NCBI GenBank assembly: GCA_012270595.1
Contig: JAAXIA010000205.1
Span: 1 to 22,583, forward strand
Length of the DNA: 22,583 nucleotides
DNA from: Rhodanobacteraceae bacterium
GTDB taxonomy: Bacteria; Pseudomonadota; Gammaproteobacteria; Xanthomonadales; Rhodanobacteraceae
Direction of reading: 5' to 3'
The position numbers and the translations under genes are program-made. How positions within the stretch are numbered: position 1 is the stretch's first letter; every line of letters starts with the position of its first letter. The notes below the pieces were generated by a model that was not told the origin of the DNA, did not search any database, and was given only the letters and a program-made list of their open reading frames with translations. Positions 6,994 to 17,498 of this stretch are shown one piece after another.

Positions 6994-7489
6994 ATTGCCC
7001 TCTATCAACTATAAAACCAGATAACATTCCGGCCCTTGATAAAAGGTACTTTACGCCCACTGGAACGCATAAGTGTTAGACAGGATTATTACAAATTCAT
7101 ATAAAAAACGGGAACCACTATAAACATCACCACACCGCAAATGGCCGAGCCTGACGAGGCCCGTGCGTGCGAAGCGAACCCGGGCGTAGCCGCCAACACG
7201 CCTGGCATCGGCCAGGTCGGACCCGGCAAGACGGTATTCCATACCTTCTGCATGGCCAGGCGATGACTTGGGTCCCCATCGCGTCATCCTTAAAGTATTA
7301 ACCCTAGCTCGCCTACCCTTGCTTGGCTCAAGCCAGACGGGAAGCAACCCATGAGCAACCAGAATCTTCCCTTCAAGTCAAAGCAGCCCACCATCCCACA
7401 AAATCACCTATTACCCATTGACCTCTCATAACCTAGACTAGACTGGCCTGGACATTCAGCGATCAGCCTGGAAGGGCTTCTTGCACTAC
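6994..7489. other. Intergenic region upstream of gltB with GC-rich structured block
   Basis: I recognise no gene in this stretch. Its flanks are AT-rich, but 7140-7290 is clearly GC-rich and full of pairing segments. These include CCTGGC/GCCAGG (7201-7216, 4-nt loop), CGCCTGGC with GCCAGGCG (7199-7206 and 7255-7262), GGTAT/ATACC with a 3-nt loop, and overlapping GCGATG/CATCGC and GATGAC/GTCATC stems near 7260-7288. Short open frames cover it on both strands (41 codons from the ATG at 7141 plus; a longer one on the minus strand) without any family I know. It does not match tmRNA, 6S, SRP RNA or the common riboswitches as I remember them. A structured RNA, a dispersed intergenic repeat or a gene remnant are all possible. 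Confidence 0.4.
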
Positions 7490-7520
7490 TTGAAATTTCT
7501 GGTCTAATTGAGAGTCTAAT
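7490..7520 (+). promoter_or_regulatory. Possible gltB promoter
   Basis: TTGAAA (7490-7495) is followed after a long 19-nt spacer by TCTAAT (7515-7520). A second TCTAAT (7503-7508) lies 16 nt after a weak TTGCAC (7481-7486). The two -10-like boxes are part of a direct repeat GTCTAAT with a 12-bp period (7502-7508 and 7514-7520). Either pair would start transcription about 70-80 bp before gltB. A weak hairpin (ACTCTT/AAGAGT, 7530-7549) lies in the leader. Confidence 0.3.
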
Positions 7521-7595
7521 AAAGTCGTTACTCTTAAAATAAGAAGAGTGCCTAACGGATGAGAAGGTTCCCTTGCCTTGTCTTGGAGGGTAGGT

Positions 7596-10500
7596 ATGAT
7601 GCAACAACCACACGCTCAGGGTTTGTACGACCCTCGCCACGAACACGATGCCTGCGGCCTGGGTTTTGTCGCGCATATCAAGGGGTGTAAACGCCATCAC
7701 ATCATCCAGCAGGGGCTTGCGATTCTGCGCAATCTCGACCATCGCGGAGCGGTGGGATCAGACCCTCTCATGGGTGACGGTGCCGGCATTTTGATCCAGA
7801 TCCCGGATCAGTTCTACCGTGAAGAAATGGCGCAACAGGGCGTGAGCTTACCACCAGCGGGGGAATACGGCGTTGGCATGGTCTTTCTGCCCAAGGAACA
7901 GGCGTCACGGCGAGCCTGCGAACAGGAGCTGGAGCGCAAGGTTATCGCCGAGGGTCAGATTGTGCTGGGTTGGCGTGATGTGCGTGTGGACAGCAACATG
8001 CCGATGTCGCCCACAGTGAAAGAGCGCGAGCCGGTCATCCGTCAGTTATTCATCGGCTGTGGTCCAGATGTGATGGTGCCCGACGCGCTGGAGCGCAAGC
8101 TTTACGTGATCCGCAAGACCTCCAGCCACGCCATCCGCGCGCTCAATCTCAAGTACGGCAAAGAATATTTCATGGTATCAATGTCCTCCCGTACGGTGGT
8201 CTATAAGGGCCTGTTGCTGGCCGGGCAGGTGGAACGCTATTACCTTGACCTTTCCGACCCACGAACGGTATCGGCGCTAGCCATGGTGCATCAGCGCTTT
8301 TCCACCAACACCTTTCCGGCCTGGCAACTGGCCCACCCGTACCGCATGGTGGTGCATAACGGCGAGATCAACACGGTCAAAGGTAATGTGAACTGGATCA
8401 AGGCCCGTACTGGTGCCATCGCTTCGCCGGTACTTGGTAAAGATTTGCAAAAACTCTGGCCACTGATCTACCCGGGCCAATCCGATACGGCTTCGTTTGA
8501 TAACTGCCTGGAACTGTTAACCATGGCAGGTTACCCGTTATCCCATGCGATGATGATGATGATCCCAGAAGCATGGGAACGCCATGAATCGATGGATACC
8601 AATCGCCGCGCTTTCTATGAGTATTACGCCGCGATAATGGAACCATGGGATGGACCCGCCGCCATCGCCTTTACCGATGGCCGTCAGGTCGGTGCCACGC
8701 TGGATCGCAACGGCCTGCGTCCGGCACGCTATCTGGTCACCGACGACGATCTTCTTATTCTCGCATCTGAAGCAGGAGTAGTGCCGATTCCTGCCTCGCG
8801 TATTGTCAAAAAGTGGCGGCTGCAACCCGGGCGGATGCTGTTAATCGACATGGAAGCCGGTCGCATCATCGACGATAAGGAAATCAAGGAGCAGATGGCC
8901 AATACCAGGCCGTACCGACAATGGATTGAACGCGTCGGCATCAAGCTCGACAAACTGCCAGTGGCAACTCCCGAACCAGCTTCCAGCGAAGATCTTCTTG
9001 ATCGCCAACAGGCTTTCGGCTACACCCAGGAGGACTTGAAGTTCCAGCTTTTGCCCATGGCCAAAACCGCCCAGGAAGCGACCGGCTCCATGGGTAATGA
9101 TGCACCACTGGCAGTATTGTCTGATCGCAGCAAGTCGCTCTATAACTATTTCCGCCAGTTATTCGCGCAGGTCACCAATCCGTCGATTGATCCTATTCGC
9201 GAGCAACTGGTGATGTCATTGGTCTCCTTTATCGGTCCCAAACCCAACCTGCTGGACATCAATAACACCAATCCGCCGCTACGGCTGGAAGTGCGCCAAC
9301 CCATCCTGGATTTTGCTGATATGGCAAAAATCCGCAAGATTGCCCGCTACTCGCGAGGCAAGTTTCGCAGTTACGAGCTCGATATAAGCTATCCGGTCAC
9401 CTGGGGCAAGGCCGGGATCGAAGCGCGTCTGGCTTCGCTATGCGCGCAGGCAGTGGATGCCATTGCCCAGAATCACAATATCCTGGTGATATCAGACCGG
9501 CTCAGCTGCCGTGAGCGCGTGGCCATTCCCGCTTTACTGGCTACCTCGGCGATGCATCAACACCTGGTGAAACATGGTCTGCGTACTTCTACCGGATTGG
9601 TGGTGGAAACTGGTTCAGCACGCGAAGTGCACCACTTTGCACTGCTCGCCGGCTATGGCGCAGAGGCCGTTCATCCGTACCTGGCCATGGAAACGCTGAC
9701 CCGACACTTTGTTGACGAACCGGAAGACATCAGCGGCGACAAAGCCGTTCAGAACTACATCAAGGCGATCAATAAGGGGATCCAGAAGGTGATGGCCAAG
9801 ATGGGTATATCGACGTATATGTCCTATACCGGTGCACAGATCTTTGAGGCAGTGGGCCTAAGCCGCGAGCTGGTCGATGCCTATTTCAGTGGCACCACAT
9901 CCAGTATCGAAGGTATCGGTCTGTTCGGGATTGCCGAAGAAGCGCTGCGTCAGCACAGCGCCGCTTATGGTGATGACCCGGTACTGGCCAATGCCCTGGA
10001 CAGCGGCGGTGAATACGCCTGGCGTACCCGTGGTGAGGAGCATATGTGGACTCCTGACGCCATCGCCCACCTGCAACACGCCACCCGTGCCAACAATGCG
10101 CGCACCTATGCCGACTATGCGCGGCTGATTAACGAACAAACGCAGCGCCACATGACCCTGCGCGGCCTGTTTGAATTCCGTGTGTATCCAGCTGCCGCCA
10201 TTGCGCTGGAAACCGTGGAACCGGCCAGTGAGATCGTCAAGCGTTTTGCTACCGGTGCCATGTCACTCGGTTCCATTTCGACAGAAGCCCATGCCACGCT
10301 CGCCATCGCGATGAACCGCATCGGTGGCAAGTCAAACACCGGAGAGGGAGGCGAAGACGAGGCACGCTACCACAATGAGGTACGTGGCATCACAGCCCAG
10401 CCAGGTGACACTCTTGGCAGCGTGCTCGGACAAGAGCTGATCGAGAGCGATGTTGCGCTACTGCCAGGCGATGCACTCCGTTCGCGCATCAAACAGGTAG

Positions 10501-12293
10501 CCTCTGGACGTTTCGGTGTCACCGCCGCCTACCTAAACTCAGCTGATCAGATCCAGATCAAGATCGCGCAGGGTGCCAAGCCCGGTGAAGGTGGGCAACT
10601 TCCCGGCCACAAGGTTTCCTCCCACATTGCCAAGCTGCGCTTTTCAGTGCCTGGCGTGGGTCTGATTTCGCCGCCACCCCATCACGACATCTATTCCATT
10701 GAGGATTTGTCCCAGCTCATTCACGATCTAAAAAACTGCAATCCGGATGCCTCGATATCGGTAAAACTGGTTGCCGAGGTAGGGGTGGGAACGATCGCTG
10801 CCGGTGTCGCCAAGGCCAAGGCTGACCATCTGGTGATTGCCGGTCACGACGGCGGCACCGGTGCCTCGCCCTGGTCATCGATCAAGCATGCTGGTACGCC
10901 ATGGGAACTAGGGCTGGCCGAAGTCCAGCAGACCCTGGTGCTCAATCGTCTACGCGGGCGGATCCGGGTACAGGCCGACGGACAAATGAAAACTGGTCGT
11001 GATGTGGTGATCGCTGCACTCCTGGGCGCCGATGAATTCGGTTTTGCCACCGCTCCGCTGGTCGTGGAAGGCTGCATTATGATGCGTAAATGCCATCTCA
11101 ACACCTGCCCTACTGGCGTGGCCACGCAAGACCCGGGGCTGCGCCGGAAGTTCAGTGGCAAACCAGAGCATGTGGTCAATTACTTTTACTTTGTCGCCGA
11201 AGAGGTACGCCAAATCATGGCAACACTGGGCATTGCCAGCTTCGATGCCCTGATTGGTCGCACCGACCTTATCGACATGCGTGCAGGCATAGCCCACTGG
11301 AAAGCAAAACACCTGGATTTCTCGCGCATCTTTCATTGTCCCCAAGTCCCAAACGAAGTCTCGCGCTACCATGTTGAGCAGCAGGACCATCAGCTTGGGA
11401 AGGTACTGGATCATGTGTTGATCGACAAAGCCAGCGCTGCCCTTGAACGCTGTGAGAAAACCCGTTTTATCGTCGATGTACGCAATATCAATCGCAGCGT
11501 GGGAACCATGCTTTCCGGTGTAGTGGCACGGCGCTACGGACATGCAGGGCTACCAGACGACACCATTCATATCCAGCTCAACGGCACCGCCGGGCAAAGT
11601 TTCGCTGCCTTTCTAGCCCACGGCATCACACTCGACCTGGTGGGCGAAGCGAACGACTACGCAGGCAAGGGGTTATCTGGTGGACGTCTGATTGTACGTT
11701 TGCCGAATGACTTCCACGGTTCTGGAACCGAGCACATCATCGTTGGCAATACCGTACTCTACGGTGCCACCAATGGTCAGGCCTATCTAGGTGGCGTGGC
11801 TGGGGAGCGTTTCGCGGTGCGCAATTCGGGTGGCTGTGCGGTTGTGGAAGGCGTGGGTGACCATGGCTGCGAATACATGACCAGCGGCACGGTGCTGGTC
11901 CTTGGTGATACTGGTCGTAACTTTGCTGCTGGCATGTCCGGTGGCGTTGCCTATATCTATGATCCAAAAAATGTTTTTGAGCATCACTGCAACCTGGAAA
12001 TGGTGATGCTTGAGCCTGTGCTTTCCACTGTAGAGCAGGAACTTGGAGATGGGCGCAATCATTGGCATCGCACAACACGCGAAAGCGCACCGGCCACGGA
12101 TGAAGCCATTGTCCGCCAACTACTAGAGGCACATTTTCATCATACCGGTAGCACACGGGCCAGAGAAATCCTGCGTAACTGGCGCATCTCACGAGGGCAT
12201 TTCGTCAAGGTCATGCCCACTGAATACAAGCGCGCCTTAATGAACGCCCATGCACAGGCCACGGATCTATCTACCGCGCGGGCGATAGTTTGA
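7596..12293 (+). CDS. gltB: Glutamate synthase (NADPH) large subunit
   Basis: This is the alpha subunit of GOGAT, which makes glutamate from glutamine and 2-oxoglutarate with electrons from the GltD subunit, in the cytoplasm. It is 1565 residues, slightly longer than the E. coli protein. A short propeptide precedes Cys20 ([12 protein letters not shown]), the N-terminal nucleophile of the glutaminase domain (to about 430); the [19 protein letters not shown] and HNGEINT segments belong to it. A central domain and the FMN barrel follow ([19 protein letters not shown] near 910-925). The 3Fe-4S cysteines are Cys1160, Cys1166 and Cys1171, and the C-terminal GXGXG helix domain ends the protein. I chose the ATG at 7596, with GGAGGG at 7585-7590; a TTG at 7578 would swallow this site. 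gltD follows after 12 nt, clearly co-transcribed. The sequence looks closest to betaproteobacterial GltB by memory. Confidence 0.98.
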   Translation: MMQQPHAQGLYDPRHEHDACGLGFVAHIKGCKRHHIIQQGLAILRNLDHRGAVGSDPLMGDGAGILIQIPDQFYREEMAQQGVSLPPAGEYGVGMVFLPKEQASRRACEQELERKVIAEGQIVLGWRDVRVDSNMPMSPTVKEREPVIRQLFIGCGPDVMVPDALERKLYVIRKTSSHAIRALNLKYGKEYFMVSMSSRTVVYKGLLLAGQVERYYLDLSDPRTVSALAMVHQRFSTNTFPAWQLAHPYRMVVHNGEINTVKGNVNWIKARTGAIASPVLGKDLQKLWPLIYPGQSDTASFDNCLELLTMAGYPLSHAMMMMIPEAWERHESMDTNRRAFYEYYAAIMEPWDGPAAIAFTDGRQVGATLDRNGLRPARYLVTDDDLLILASEAGVVPIPASRIVKKWRLQPGRMLLIDMEAGRIIDDKEIKEQMANTRPYRQWIERVGIKLDKLPVATPEPASSEDLLDRQQAFGYTQEDLKFQLLPMAKTAQEATGSMGNDAPLAVLSDRSKSLYNYFRQLFAQVTNPSIDPIREQLVMSLVSFIGPKPNLLDINNTNPPLRLEVRQPILDFADMAKIRKIARYSRGKFRSYELDISYPVTWGKAGIEARLASLCAQAVDAIAQNHNILVISDRLSCRERVAIPALLATSAMHQHLVKHGLRTSTGLVVETGSAREVHHFALLAGYGAEAVHPYLAMETLTRHFVDEPEDISGDKAVQNYIKAINKGIQKVMAKMGISTYMSYTGAQIFEAVGLSRELVDAYFSGTTSSIEGIGLFGIAEEALRQHSAAYGDDPVLANALDSGGEYAWRTRGEEHMWTPDAIAHLQHATRANNARTYADYARLINEQTQRHMTLRGLFEFRVYPAAAIALETVEPASEIVKRFATGAMSLGSISTEAHATLAIAMNRIGGKSNTGEGGEDEARYHNEVRGITAQPGDTLGSVLGQELIESDVALLPGDALRSRIKQVASGRFGVTAAYLNSADQIQIKIAQGAKPGEGGQLPGHKVSSHIAKLRFSVPGVGLISPPPHHDIYSIEDLSQLIHDLKNCNPDASISVKLVAEVGVGTIAAGVAKAKADHLVIAGHDGGTGASPWSSIKHAGTPWELGLAEVQQTLVLNRLRGRIRVQADGQMKTGRDVVIAALLGADEFGFATAPLVVEGCIMMRKCHLNTCPTGVATQDPGLRRKFSGKPEHVVNYFYFVAEEVRQIMATLGIASFDALIGRTDLIDMRAGIAHWKAKHLDFSRIFHCPQVPNEVSRYHVEQQDHQLGKVLDHVLIDKASAALERCEKTRFIVDVRNINRSVGTMLSGVVARRYGHAGLPDDTIHIQLNGTAGQSFAAFLAHGITLDLVGEANDYAGKGLSGGRLIVRLPNDFHGSGTEHIIVGNTVLYGATNGQAYLGGVAGERFAVRNSGGCAVVEGVGDHGCEYMTSGTVLVLGDTGRNFAAGMSGGVAYIYDPKNVFEHHCNLEMVMLEPVLSTVEQELGDGRNHWHRTTRESAPATDEAIVRQLLEAHFHHTGSTRAREILRNWRISRGHFVKVMPTEYKRALMNAHAQATDLSTARAIV

Positions 12294-12305
12294 GGAACAT
12301 ACACG

Positions 12306-13742
12306 ATGGGCAAAATCACCGGCTTTCTCGACATCCCACGCCAGTACGAAACCAGCGACCCACCCATACAGCGCAAGCGTCACTGGCACGAGTTTACTCA
12401 TCATCTTGATGACAATGCCGCGAAACTCCAAGGTGCCCGCTGCATGGATTGCGGGGTTCCGTTTTGTCAAAATGGCTGCCCGGTCAACAACATCATCCCT
12501 GATTTTAACGACCTGGTTTACCGGCAAGACTGGCGGCACGCACTGGATGTCCTGCACTCCACCAACAACTTTCCCGAGTTTACCGGTCGTATCTGCCCGG
12601 CCCCGTGTGAGGCAGCCTGTACCCTCACCATCAACAGCGATGCGGTGGGCATCAAATCCATCGAGCACAAAATCATCGATAAAGGCTGGGAAGAAGGCTG
12701 GGTGCATCCCCAGATACCTACTCACAAAACGGGCCACAGGGTAGCCATCGTCGGTTCCGGCCCGTCCGGGCTCGCCGCCGCCCAGCAACTGGCACGCGCC
12801 GGGCACGAGGTCACCGTCTTTGAGAAAAACGAACGTGCCGGTGGTCTGCTGCGCTATGGCATTCCGGATTTCAAGCTGGGGAAAAGGCTCATCGACCAAC
12901 GCATTACGCAGATGAGCGAAGAAGGGGTCTGCTTCCAAACCGGCACCCAGGTCGGTGCCGGACAAAGCGTCTGCCCGGAACAATTGCAACGCGCGTTCGA
13001 TGCCGTGGTTCTCACCGGTGGTGCGGAAATTCCGCGTGACCTACCCATTCCCGGGCGTAATCTGGCGGGAATCTACTTTGCCATGGATTTTTTGTCGCAA
13101 CAAAACCGTGTCAACGCTGGCGAGCTGGCGAAGATATCCATTCATGCTGCAGACAAACACGTCGTCGTGACCGGCGGTGGCGATACGGGTTCAGATTGCG
13201 TAGGTACCGCCAACCGTCAGGGCGCTAAAACGGTCACCCAGTTTGAACTGTTAGCACGCCCACCCGAATGCGAGGACAAACCGCTGGTATGGCCATACTG
13301 GCCCATTCGCATGCGCACCTCCAGCTCGCACGAGGAAGGCTGCCAGCGAGACTGGTCTGTAGCCACCAAGCACTTTGGCGACGACGGCACCGGCAAGGTG
13401 GCAAATCTTACTGGTGTCAGACTGAATTGGGAACATGGCAAGATGTGCGAAATACCTCATAGCCAGTTTGAGATCCCGGCCGGGTTAATCCTGCTGGCCA
13501 TGGGTTTTGTTTCACCGCGACAAGAGTTGCTCGACGCTTTTGGCGTAGACAAGGACGCGCGCGGCAATGCCCGCGCCAGCACCGAAGGGCTTGATTGCTA
13601 TCACACCAGCAGCCATAAGGTATTTGCTGCCGGTGACATGCGTCGCGGGCAGTCTCTGGTGGTGTGGGCCATTCGTGAAGGGCGGCAGTGCGCACGGGCA
13701 GTGGACGCCTTTCTGATGGGAAGGACAAACTTGCCGCGTTGA
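12306..13742 (+). CDS. gltD: Glutamate synthase (NADPH) small subunit
   Basis: This is the beta subunit of GOGAT. It oxidises NADPH on its FAD and passes electrons through Fe-S clusters to the FMN of GltB. The 478-residue protein has the N-terminal cysteine clusters C-x2-C-x4-C-x3-C (Cys46, 49, 54, 58) and C-x3-C-x3-C (Cys97, 101, 105). The FAD-binding Rossmann motif [15 protein letters not shown] is at about 147-160, then [19 protein letters not shown], the NADPH-binding [13 protein letters not shown], and the C-terminal [20 protein letters not shown] that closes the FAD site. GAGGAA overlapping the gltB stop codon serves as ribosome binding site, 8-9 nt from the ATG, so the two genes are translationally close. 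The C-terminus ([10 protein letters not shown]) is a normal family ending. The same frame stays open for 74 codons after the TGA, which is probably chance. Confidence 0.98.
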   Translation: MGKITGFLDIPRQYETSDPPIQRKRHWHEFTHHLDDNAAKLQGARCMDCGVPFCQNGCPVNNIIPDFNDLVYRQDWRHALDVLHSTNNFPEFTGRICPAPCEAACTLTINSDAVGIKSIEHKIIDKGWEEGWVHPQIPTHKTGHRVAIVGSGPSGLAAAQQLARAGHEVTVFEKNERAGGLLRYGIPDFKLGKRLIDQRITQMSEEGVCFQTGTQVGAGQSVCPEQLQRAFDAVVLTGGAEIPRDLPIPGRNLAGIYFAMDFLSQQNRVNAGELAKISIHAADKHVVVTGGGDTGSDCVGTANRQGAKTVTQFELLARPPECEDKPLVWPYWPIRMRTSSSHEEGCQRDWSVATKHFGDDGTGKVANLTGVRLNWEHGKMCEIPHSQFEIPAGLILLAMGFVSPRQELLDAFGVDKDARGNARASTEGLDCYHTSSHKVFAAGDMRRGQSLVVWAIREGRQCARAVDAFLMGRTNLPR

Positions 13743-14123
13743 ATCTCATCTCCACGAACAAGCAACACCAATGCGTTACGCTTAGACTTTACAGGTCATG
13801 GACCTGGTTTGGGTCAACTGAAGAAGGTCAGCCATACCAAGCGTCCAGGCGACTTTTGTGAACTTGACGCTAGGCCCACCAATGCCAGATTTAAGCCCGG
13901 CACCCTAGAGGTCAATCCTGGCACCAGTATCTATTTTGATCACATGCAAGACTTGCCTGCAAGTTAGTTGAAAGCATACGCCGAAAATGCTTTGACCTAG
14001 GCACGCGCATCCAGCTTCAGCGACAAGCTGATCAAAGGAGGCAAGGGTACGCGCGGGACTGGATCATGCTGAAGAGAACCGCTGCGAATCTCATCGCCCT
14101 TTCCCAAGCATTTGCGACTGTAC
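13743..14123. other. Convergent gap between gltD and rlmB, no recognised gene
   Basis: This is 381 bp between two converging genes. A small hairpin, CAGGTC-ATG-GACCTG (13792-13806) followed by GTTTGGG, could be a weak gltD terminator. A second short palindrome, ACTTGC-CT-GCAAGT, lies at 13951-13964. A frame from 13743 to 13967 is open in phase with gltD but has no start codon in a plausible context and resembles no family I know. AAAGGAGG near 14034 looks like a ribosome binding site but has no gene behind it. The stretch may hold decayed coding sequence. Confidence 0.35.
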
Positions 14124-14864
14124 TCACATACCACGCTGACGCAACACCTCAAACAAGGCAATACCTGTAACCACCGACACATTAAGGCTTTCCATCGTAC
14201 CAGGCATGGGAATTTTTGCCATAAAGTCACAGGTATCACCTATCAGCTGGCGCATCCCGCTCCCCTCACTGCCAAGCACCAGCGCAACCGGACCTTTCAG
14301 ATCGAGCGTATAAAGCGACTGCTCCGCCACCCCACATAGACCGATGATCCACACACCAGCGTCCTTGAGCGCGCGCAAGCTGCGCGCCAGATTGGTAACA
14401 GCCATTAACGGCACACGATCAGCGCCACCTGCGGACGTACGGCGCGCCACCTGGGTAAGGCCCGCAGCACGGTCCCTGGGCACTATCACGGCGGTCGCTT
14501 TTGCCGCTGCCGCACTGCGCAGGCAAGCACCCAGGTTATGCGGGTCAGTGACACCATCGAGCACCAGCAACAGGCTCGTGCTGCCGTCACGCTGGATGAG
14601 TGCGGCAAGATCTTGCGCGTGCCGCACCATAGTCGGCTCATACAAGGCAGCAATGCCTTGATGGCGCACCGCGCCAGAGAGTTGCCCCAATTGCTCACGC
14701 GAACGCTCAAGCACCGGAATACCGAGGGTACGTGCCTGTTGCACCAGTTCACGCACGCGCCGATTGTGCTGCCCATGCTCCACGGCCACCGTGCGCACAT
14801 GCGACGCATTGTCACTCAGCACACCCGCAACCGGATGGATGCCAACAACCCAGCTTTCACTCAT
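14124..14864 (-). CDS. rlmB: 23S rRNA (guanosine(2251)-2'-O)-methyltransferase RlmB
   Basis: RlmB methylates the 2'-OH of G2251 in the peptidyl-transferase P loop of 23S rRNA, using S-adenosylmethionine. The 246-residue protein has the N-terminal RNA-binding SpoU-substrate domain (VVGIHPVAGVL, then RHQGIAALYEP) and a C-terminal SPOUT knot fold. All three SpoU motifs are present: DGVTDPHNLGACLRSA (103-118, with Asn110 and Arg116), LVLGSEGSGMRQL (195-207) and IPMPGTMESLNVSVVTGIALFE (218-239). The start codon overlaps the rnr stop by 4 nt (ATGA), so the two are translationally coupled. The rnr-rlmB pairing is a common gammaproteobacterial arrangement. Confidence 0.97.
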   Translation of the reverse strand: MSESWVVGIHPVAGVLSDNASHVRTVAVEHGQHNRRVRELVQQARTLGIPVLERSREQLGQLSGAVRHQGIAALYEPTMVRHAQDLAALIQRDGSTSLLLVLDGVTDPHNLGACLRSAAAAKATAVIVPRDRAAGLTQVARRTSAGGADRVPLMAVTNLARSLRALKDAGVWIIGLCGVAEQSLYTLDLKGPVALVLGSEGSGMRQLIGDTCDFMAKIPMPGTMESLNVSVVTGIALFEVLRQRGM

Positions 14865-17344
14865 GATTTGCCTTTAGGTTTGTGCACCGCGCGCTTTTTC
14901 GTCGTCAATCGCGACAATCTGCGCGGTCCTTCTTTAGCTGCGAACACGGCGCTCTTTGGTAAGGAATAACGTTCCCCCGCTGTCGCATAATCGTAAGGCT
15001 TTTCGTGATCAGTCAACCTGTCAGTGGCTGCTAAATACGGCACCAGCAGGCGGAAATCGATCTTCCGATCCTCAAGACTGGCACGCAGTACCTGCACGCG
15101 CACACGATCACCGAGGCGAAAGCGGCTACCGCTGCGCTCGCCTTCCAGCAGGTGCTGCTGGGGATAAAAGTGATAATAATCATTGCCGAGTTGACTGATA
15201 TGTACCAGCCCCGACACGCGGGACTGCTCCAGCTCCACAAACAGGCCAAACGAGGTAACACCAGTGACCACACCGGTAAAACATTCGCCCACATGTTTGC
15301 TCATCCAGGCACATTTGAAGCGTTCGTCTACATCGCGTTCAGCCTCCTCGGCACGGCGTTCGCGCTGCGAACAGTGTTGTGCTATGGCGCTCATTTCAGT
15401 CGCCGTGTAACGGTTTTTTGCTGTTTTATCCCGCGCCACCGCGCTACGGATCGCGCGGTGTACAAGCAGGTCAGGATAACGCCGGATCGGTGAGGTAAAG
15501 TGTGTATAAGCCGTCAGAGCCAGACCAAAATGACCGCGGTTATCGGGCTGATAGCCGGCCATACTCTGCGCGCGTAGCAATACGCTCTGAATCAGCTCAC
15601 GCTCAGGACGATCACGCACCATGCGCAACATATCGGAAAAATCGCCTGGGAGCAGCTCATTCATAGGCGGCATGCGCAATTTGAACTCACGCAAAAACTG
15701 CTGCAAATTCTCGTATTTCTCTTTTGGTGGCGGTTCATGCGCCCGAAACAAGACAGGAACCTTCTTCTTTTCCAGAAACAAGGCAGCCTGCACATTGGCG
15801 GCGATCATACATTCTTCAATCAATTTGTGCCCATCATGACGCTGGACTACGCCGATCATGGCCACGTTACCGTCCCCATCAAGCCTGAATTTGACCTCTG
15901 GTGTCTCAAAGTCAATTGCACCGCGGAGCCTGCGCTGGTTCACCAGTGCCTGATACAGCGCATACAGGCTCTCCAACGAGCGCAGTACATCGGCTACTTC
16001 TTCGCACGCATCATCATGCTTGAGGCCCACGGCCTGCCACACCTTGTCATAGGTGAGTCGTGCGTGGGAGTGCATCACTGCAGGGTAAAACTTTGACTTG
16101 CGTACCGTGCCTTCGGCATCAATCGTCATGTCGCACGCCATACACAGGCGATCCACGCCGGGGTTAAGCGAGCAAATGCCGTTGGACAGGGTCTCCGGCA
16201 ACATCGGAATCACAAAACCAGGGAAATAGACAGATGTACCGCGCTCGAAAGCTTCCCTGTCGAGCGCACTGCCGACAGGCACATAATGGGCAACATCCGC
16301 AATCGCCACCAAAAGCCGCCAACCACCACCACGCCTGGGTGCAGCGTAAACAGCATCATCAAAATCACGGGCATCACTGCCATCAATGGTAAGCAGAGGC
16401 AGTTTGCGTAAATCAACCCGACCCTCGCACTGGGCCGCGGTCACTTCAGGCAAAGCTGCTGTAGCCTCACGCAGAGCTGCCTCTGGCCAGGCCTGAGGCA
16501 GCTCATGGCTCGCTATCGCCATATCCACGAGCAGAGAGGGCTGCAGGCGCTCTCCCAGTACTGCCCGAATCACGCCCAAGGGGCCATGGCATGTTGAAGG
16601 TGGATCGGTGATTTCGGCGACTACAATTTGACCCGTTTGAGCACCCTGCGTCTGTTCGGGCAGTATCATCACATCCTGGTGCAGGCGGCGATCATCTGGC
16701 GTTACCAGTGTCACCCCGTTCTCGACCAGCACGCGGCCCACCAGACGCGGTGTGCGTCGCTGCAAAACCTCGACGATGGCACCCTGCACCCGCCCGCGCC
16801 GATCCTGATCGACCACACTGGCCAGCACGCGGTCACCATGCAGCACACTGCGCATCTGTTGCGGTGACAGGTAGAGATTCTCACCACCAGCGTCCGGACG
16901 CATGAAACCATAGCCTTCAGCGTTAGCCATAACCACGCCGGGGATCAGATCAAGCTTCTGCACCGGCGCATAATCACCACGGCGGCCGCGCAGTAACTGA
17001 CCATCGCGCACCATGGCCAGCAATCGCCGGTGGAGCGCATTGCTGGCGTGCTCTTCGGATAAATCCAAAGCCTTGGCAATAGCTGCCTCCGACAACCATG
17101 TACTGCCTGCTTCAAGCAGACCCATAATGGCTTCACGGCTCGGAATAGGTCGTTCATAACGTTGCGCTTCACGCTCCGCACAAGGATCGCGTATCCGGAT
17201 CTGGCCCCGGTTGGCAATGGCTTCATACAAAGCTTTTCGGCTACCGCAGGCTGCGTTCGCGCCCTGCTTGCCCTCAAGCTTTTTCGCAGCCTGCTCCTTG
17301 CCGACCTGTTTCTTGTCGCTGTCTTTCCTGGTTTTTTTAGCCAT
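14861..17344 (-). CDS. rnr: Ribonuclease R (3'-5' exoribonuclease)
   Basis: RNase R degrades structured RNA, including rRNA and mRNA fragments, processively from the 3' end. The 827-residue protein matches the family length. It has a Lys-rich N-terminus, a winged-helix segment (about 70-120) and cold-shock domains (about 130-290). The RNB catalytic domain carries DGSDARDFDDAV near 320-331, whose Asp residues bind Mg, and HFTSPIRRYPDLLVHR near 615. An S1 domain (GECFTGVVTGVTSFGLFVEL, from about 690) and a basic tail (KKRAVHKPKGKS) follow. The ATG at 17344 is the only sensible start, but no ribosome binding site is visible and a perfect TATAAT lies only 8 nt upstream. The gene overlaps rlmB by 4 nt and diverges from tRNA-Leu. 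Confidence 0.97.
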   Translation of the reverse strand: MAKKTRKDSDKKQVGKEQAAKKLEGKQGANAACGSRKALYEAIANRGQIRIRDPCAEREAQRYERPIPSREAIMGLLEAGSTWLSEAAIAKALDLSEEHASNALHRRLLAMVRDGQLLRGRRGDYAPVQKLDLIPGVVMANAEGYGFMRPDAGGENLYLSPQQMRSVLHGDRVLASVVDQDRRGRVQGAIVEVLQRRTPRLVGRVLVENGVTLVTPDDRRLHQDVMILPEQTQGAQTGQIVVAEITDPPSTCHGPLGVIRAVLGERLQPSLLVDMAIASHELPQAWPEAALREATAALPEVTAAQCEGRVDLRKLPLLTIDGSDARDFDDAVYAAPRRGGGWRLLVAIADVAHYVPVGSALDREAFERGTSVYFPGFVIPMLPETLSNGICSLNPGVDRLCMACDMTIDAEGTVRKSKFYPAVMHSHARLTYDKVWQAVGLKHDDACEEVADVLRSLESLYALYQALVNQRRLRGAIDFETPEVKFRLDGDGNVAMIGVVQRHDGHKLIEECMIAANVQAALFLEKKKVPVLFRAHEPPPKEKYENLQQFLREFKLRMPPMNELLPGDFSDMLRMVRDRPERELIQSVLLRAQSMAGYQPDNRGHFGLALTAYTHFTSPIRRYPDLLVHRAIRSAVARDKTAKNRYTATEMSAIAQHCSQRERRAEEAERDVDERFKCAWMSKHVGECFTGVVTGVTSFGLFVELEQSRVSGLVHISQLGNDYYHFYPQQHLLEGERSGSRFRLGDRVRVQVLRASLEDRKIDFRLLVPYLAATDRLTDHEKPYDYATAGERYSLPKSAVFAAKEGPRRLSRLTTKKRAVHKPKGKS

Positions 17345-17352
17345 TTCAATGC

Positions 17353-17358
17353 ATTATA
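17353..17358 (-). promoter_or_regulatory. Perfect -10 box just upstream of rnr
   Basis: TATAAT is read on the minus strand at 17358-17353 and ends 8 nt before the rnr ATG. The -35 side is poor: TTGCGT lies at a 19-nt spacing and GCGTCA at 17 nt. If used, transcription would start within 1-2 nt of the rnr ATG, giving a leaderless or nearly leaderless mRNA. Confidence 0.4.
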
Positions 17359-17404
17359 GAGCATCGTGTACCACCTGACGCAACACTTTCCAGCATCCTG
17401 CATA

Positions 17405-17434
17405 TTGACATTTCTACCTCAAAGCATCTACGCT
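17405..17434 (+). promoter_or_regulatory. Possible tRNA-Leu promoter
   Basis: A perfect TTGACA (17405-17410) is followed after 18 nt by TACGCT (17429-17434). Three of six bases match the -10 consensus, including the conserved T-A----T positions. The start would be about 58 nt upstream of the mature tRNA. There is no other gene for it to serve before the tRNA. Confidence 0.4.
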
Positions 17435-17498
17435 CTTTCGCTTGGACTGGTTTCTTCAAAATGGAATTGGCCCACGTACGACCCCAAATAAAGCACTT

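Noticed and set aside
7051..7347. 98-codon minus-strand frame across the GC-rich block upstream of gltB
   Set aside because: No recognisable family or ribosome binding site, and it crosses an abrupt base-composition change. Treated as a structured non-coding region instead.
7404..7595. Riboswitch in the gltB leader
   Set aside because: Only a 6-bp hairpin with an 8-nt loop is seen and no conserved aptamer motif known to me is present.
10950..11543. 197-codon minus-strand frame inside gltB
   Set aside because: Antisense shadow of a conserved gltB region; the plus-strand protein is unambiguous.
12267..12989. 240-codon minus-strand frame over the gltB/gltD junction and gltD
   Set aside because: Antisense shadow; the cysteine clusters and Rossmann motif show that the plus strand is coding.
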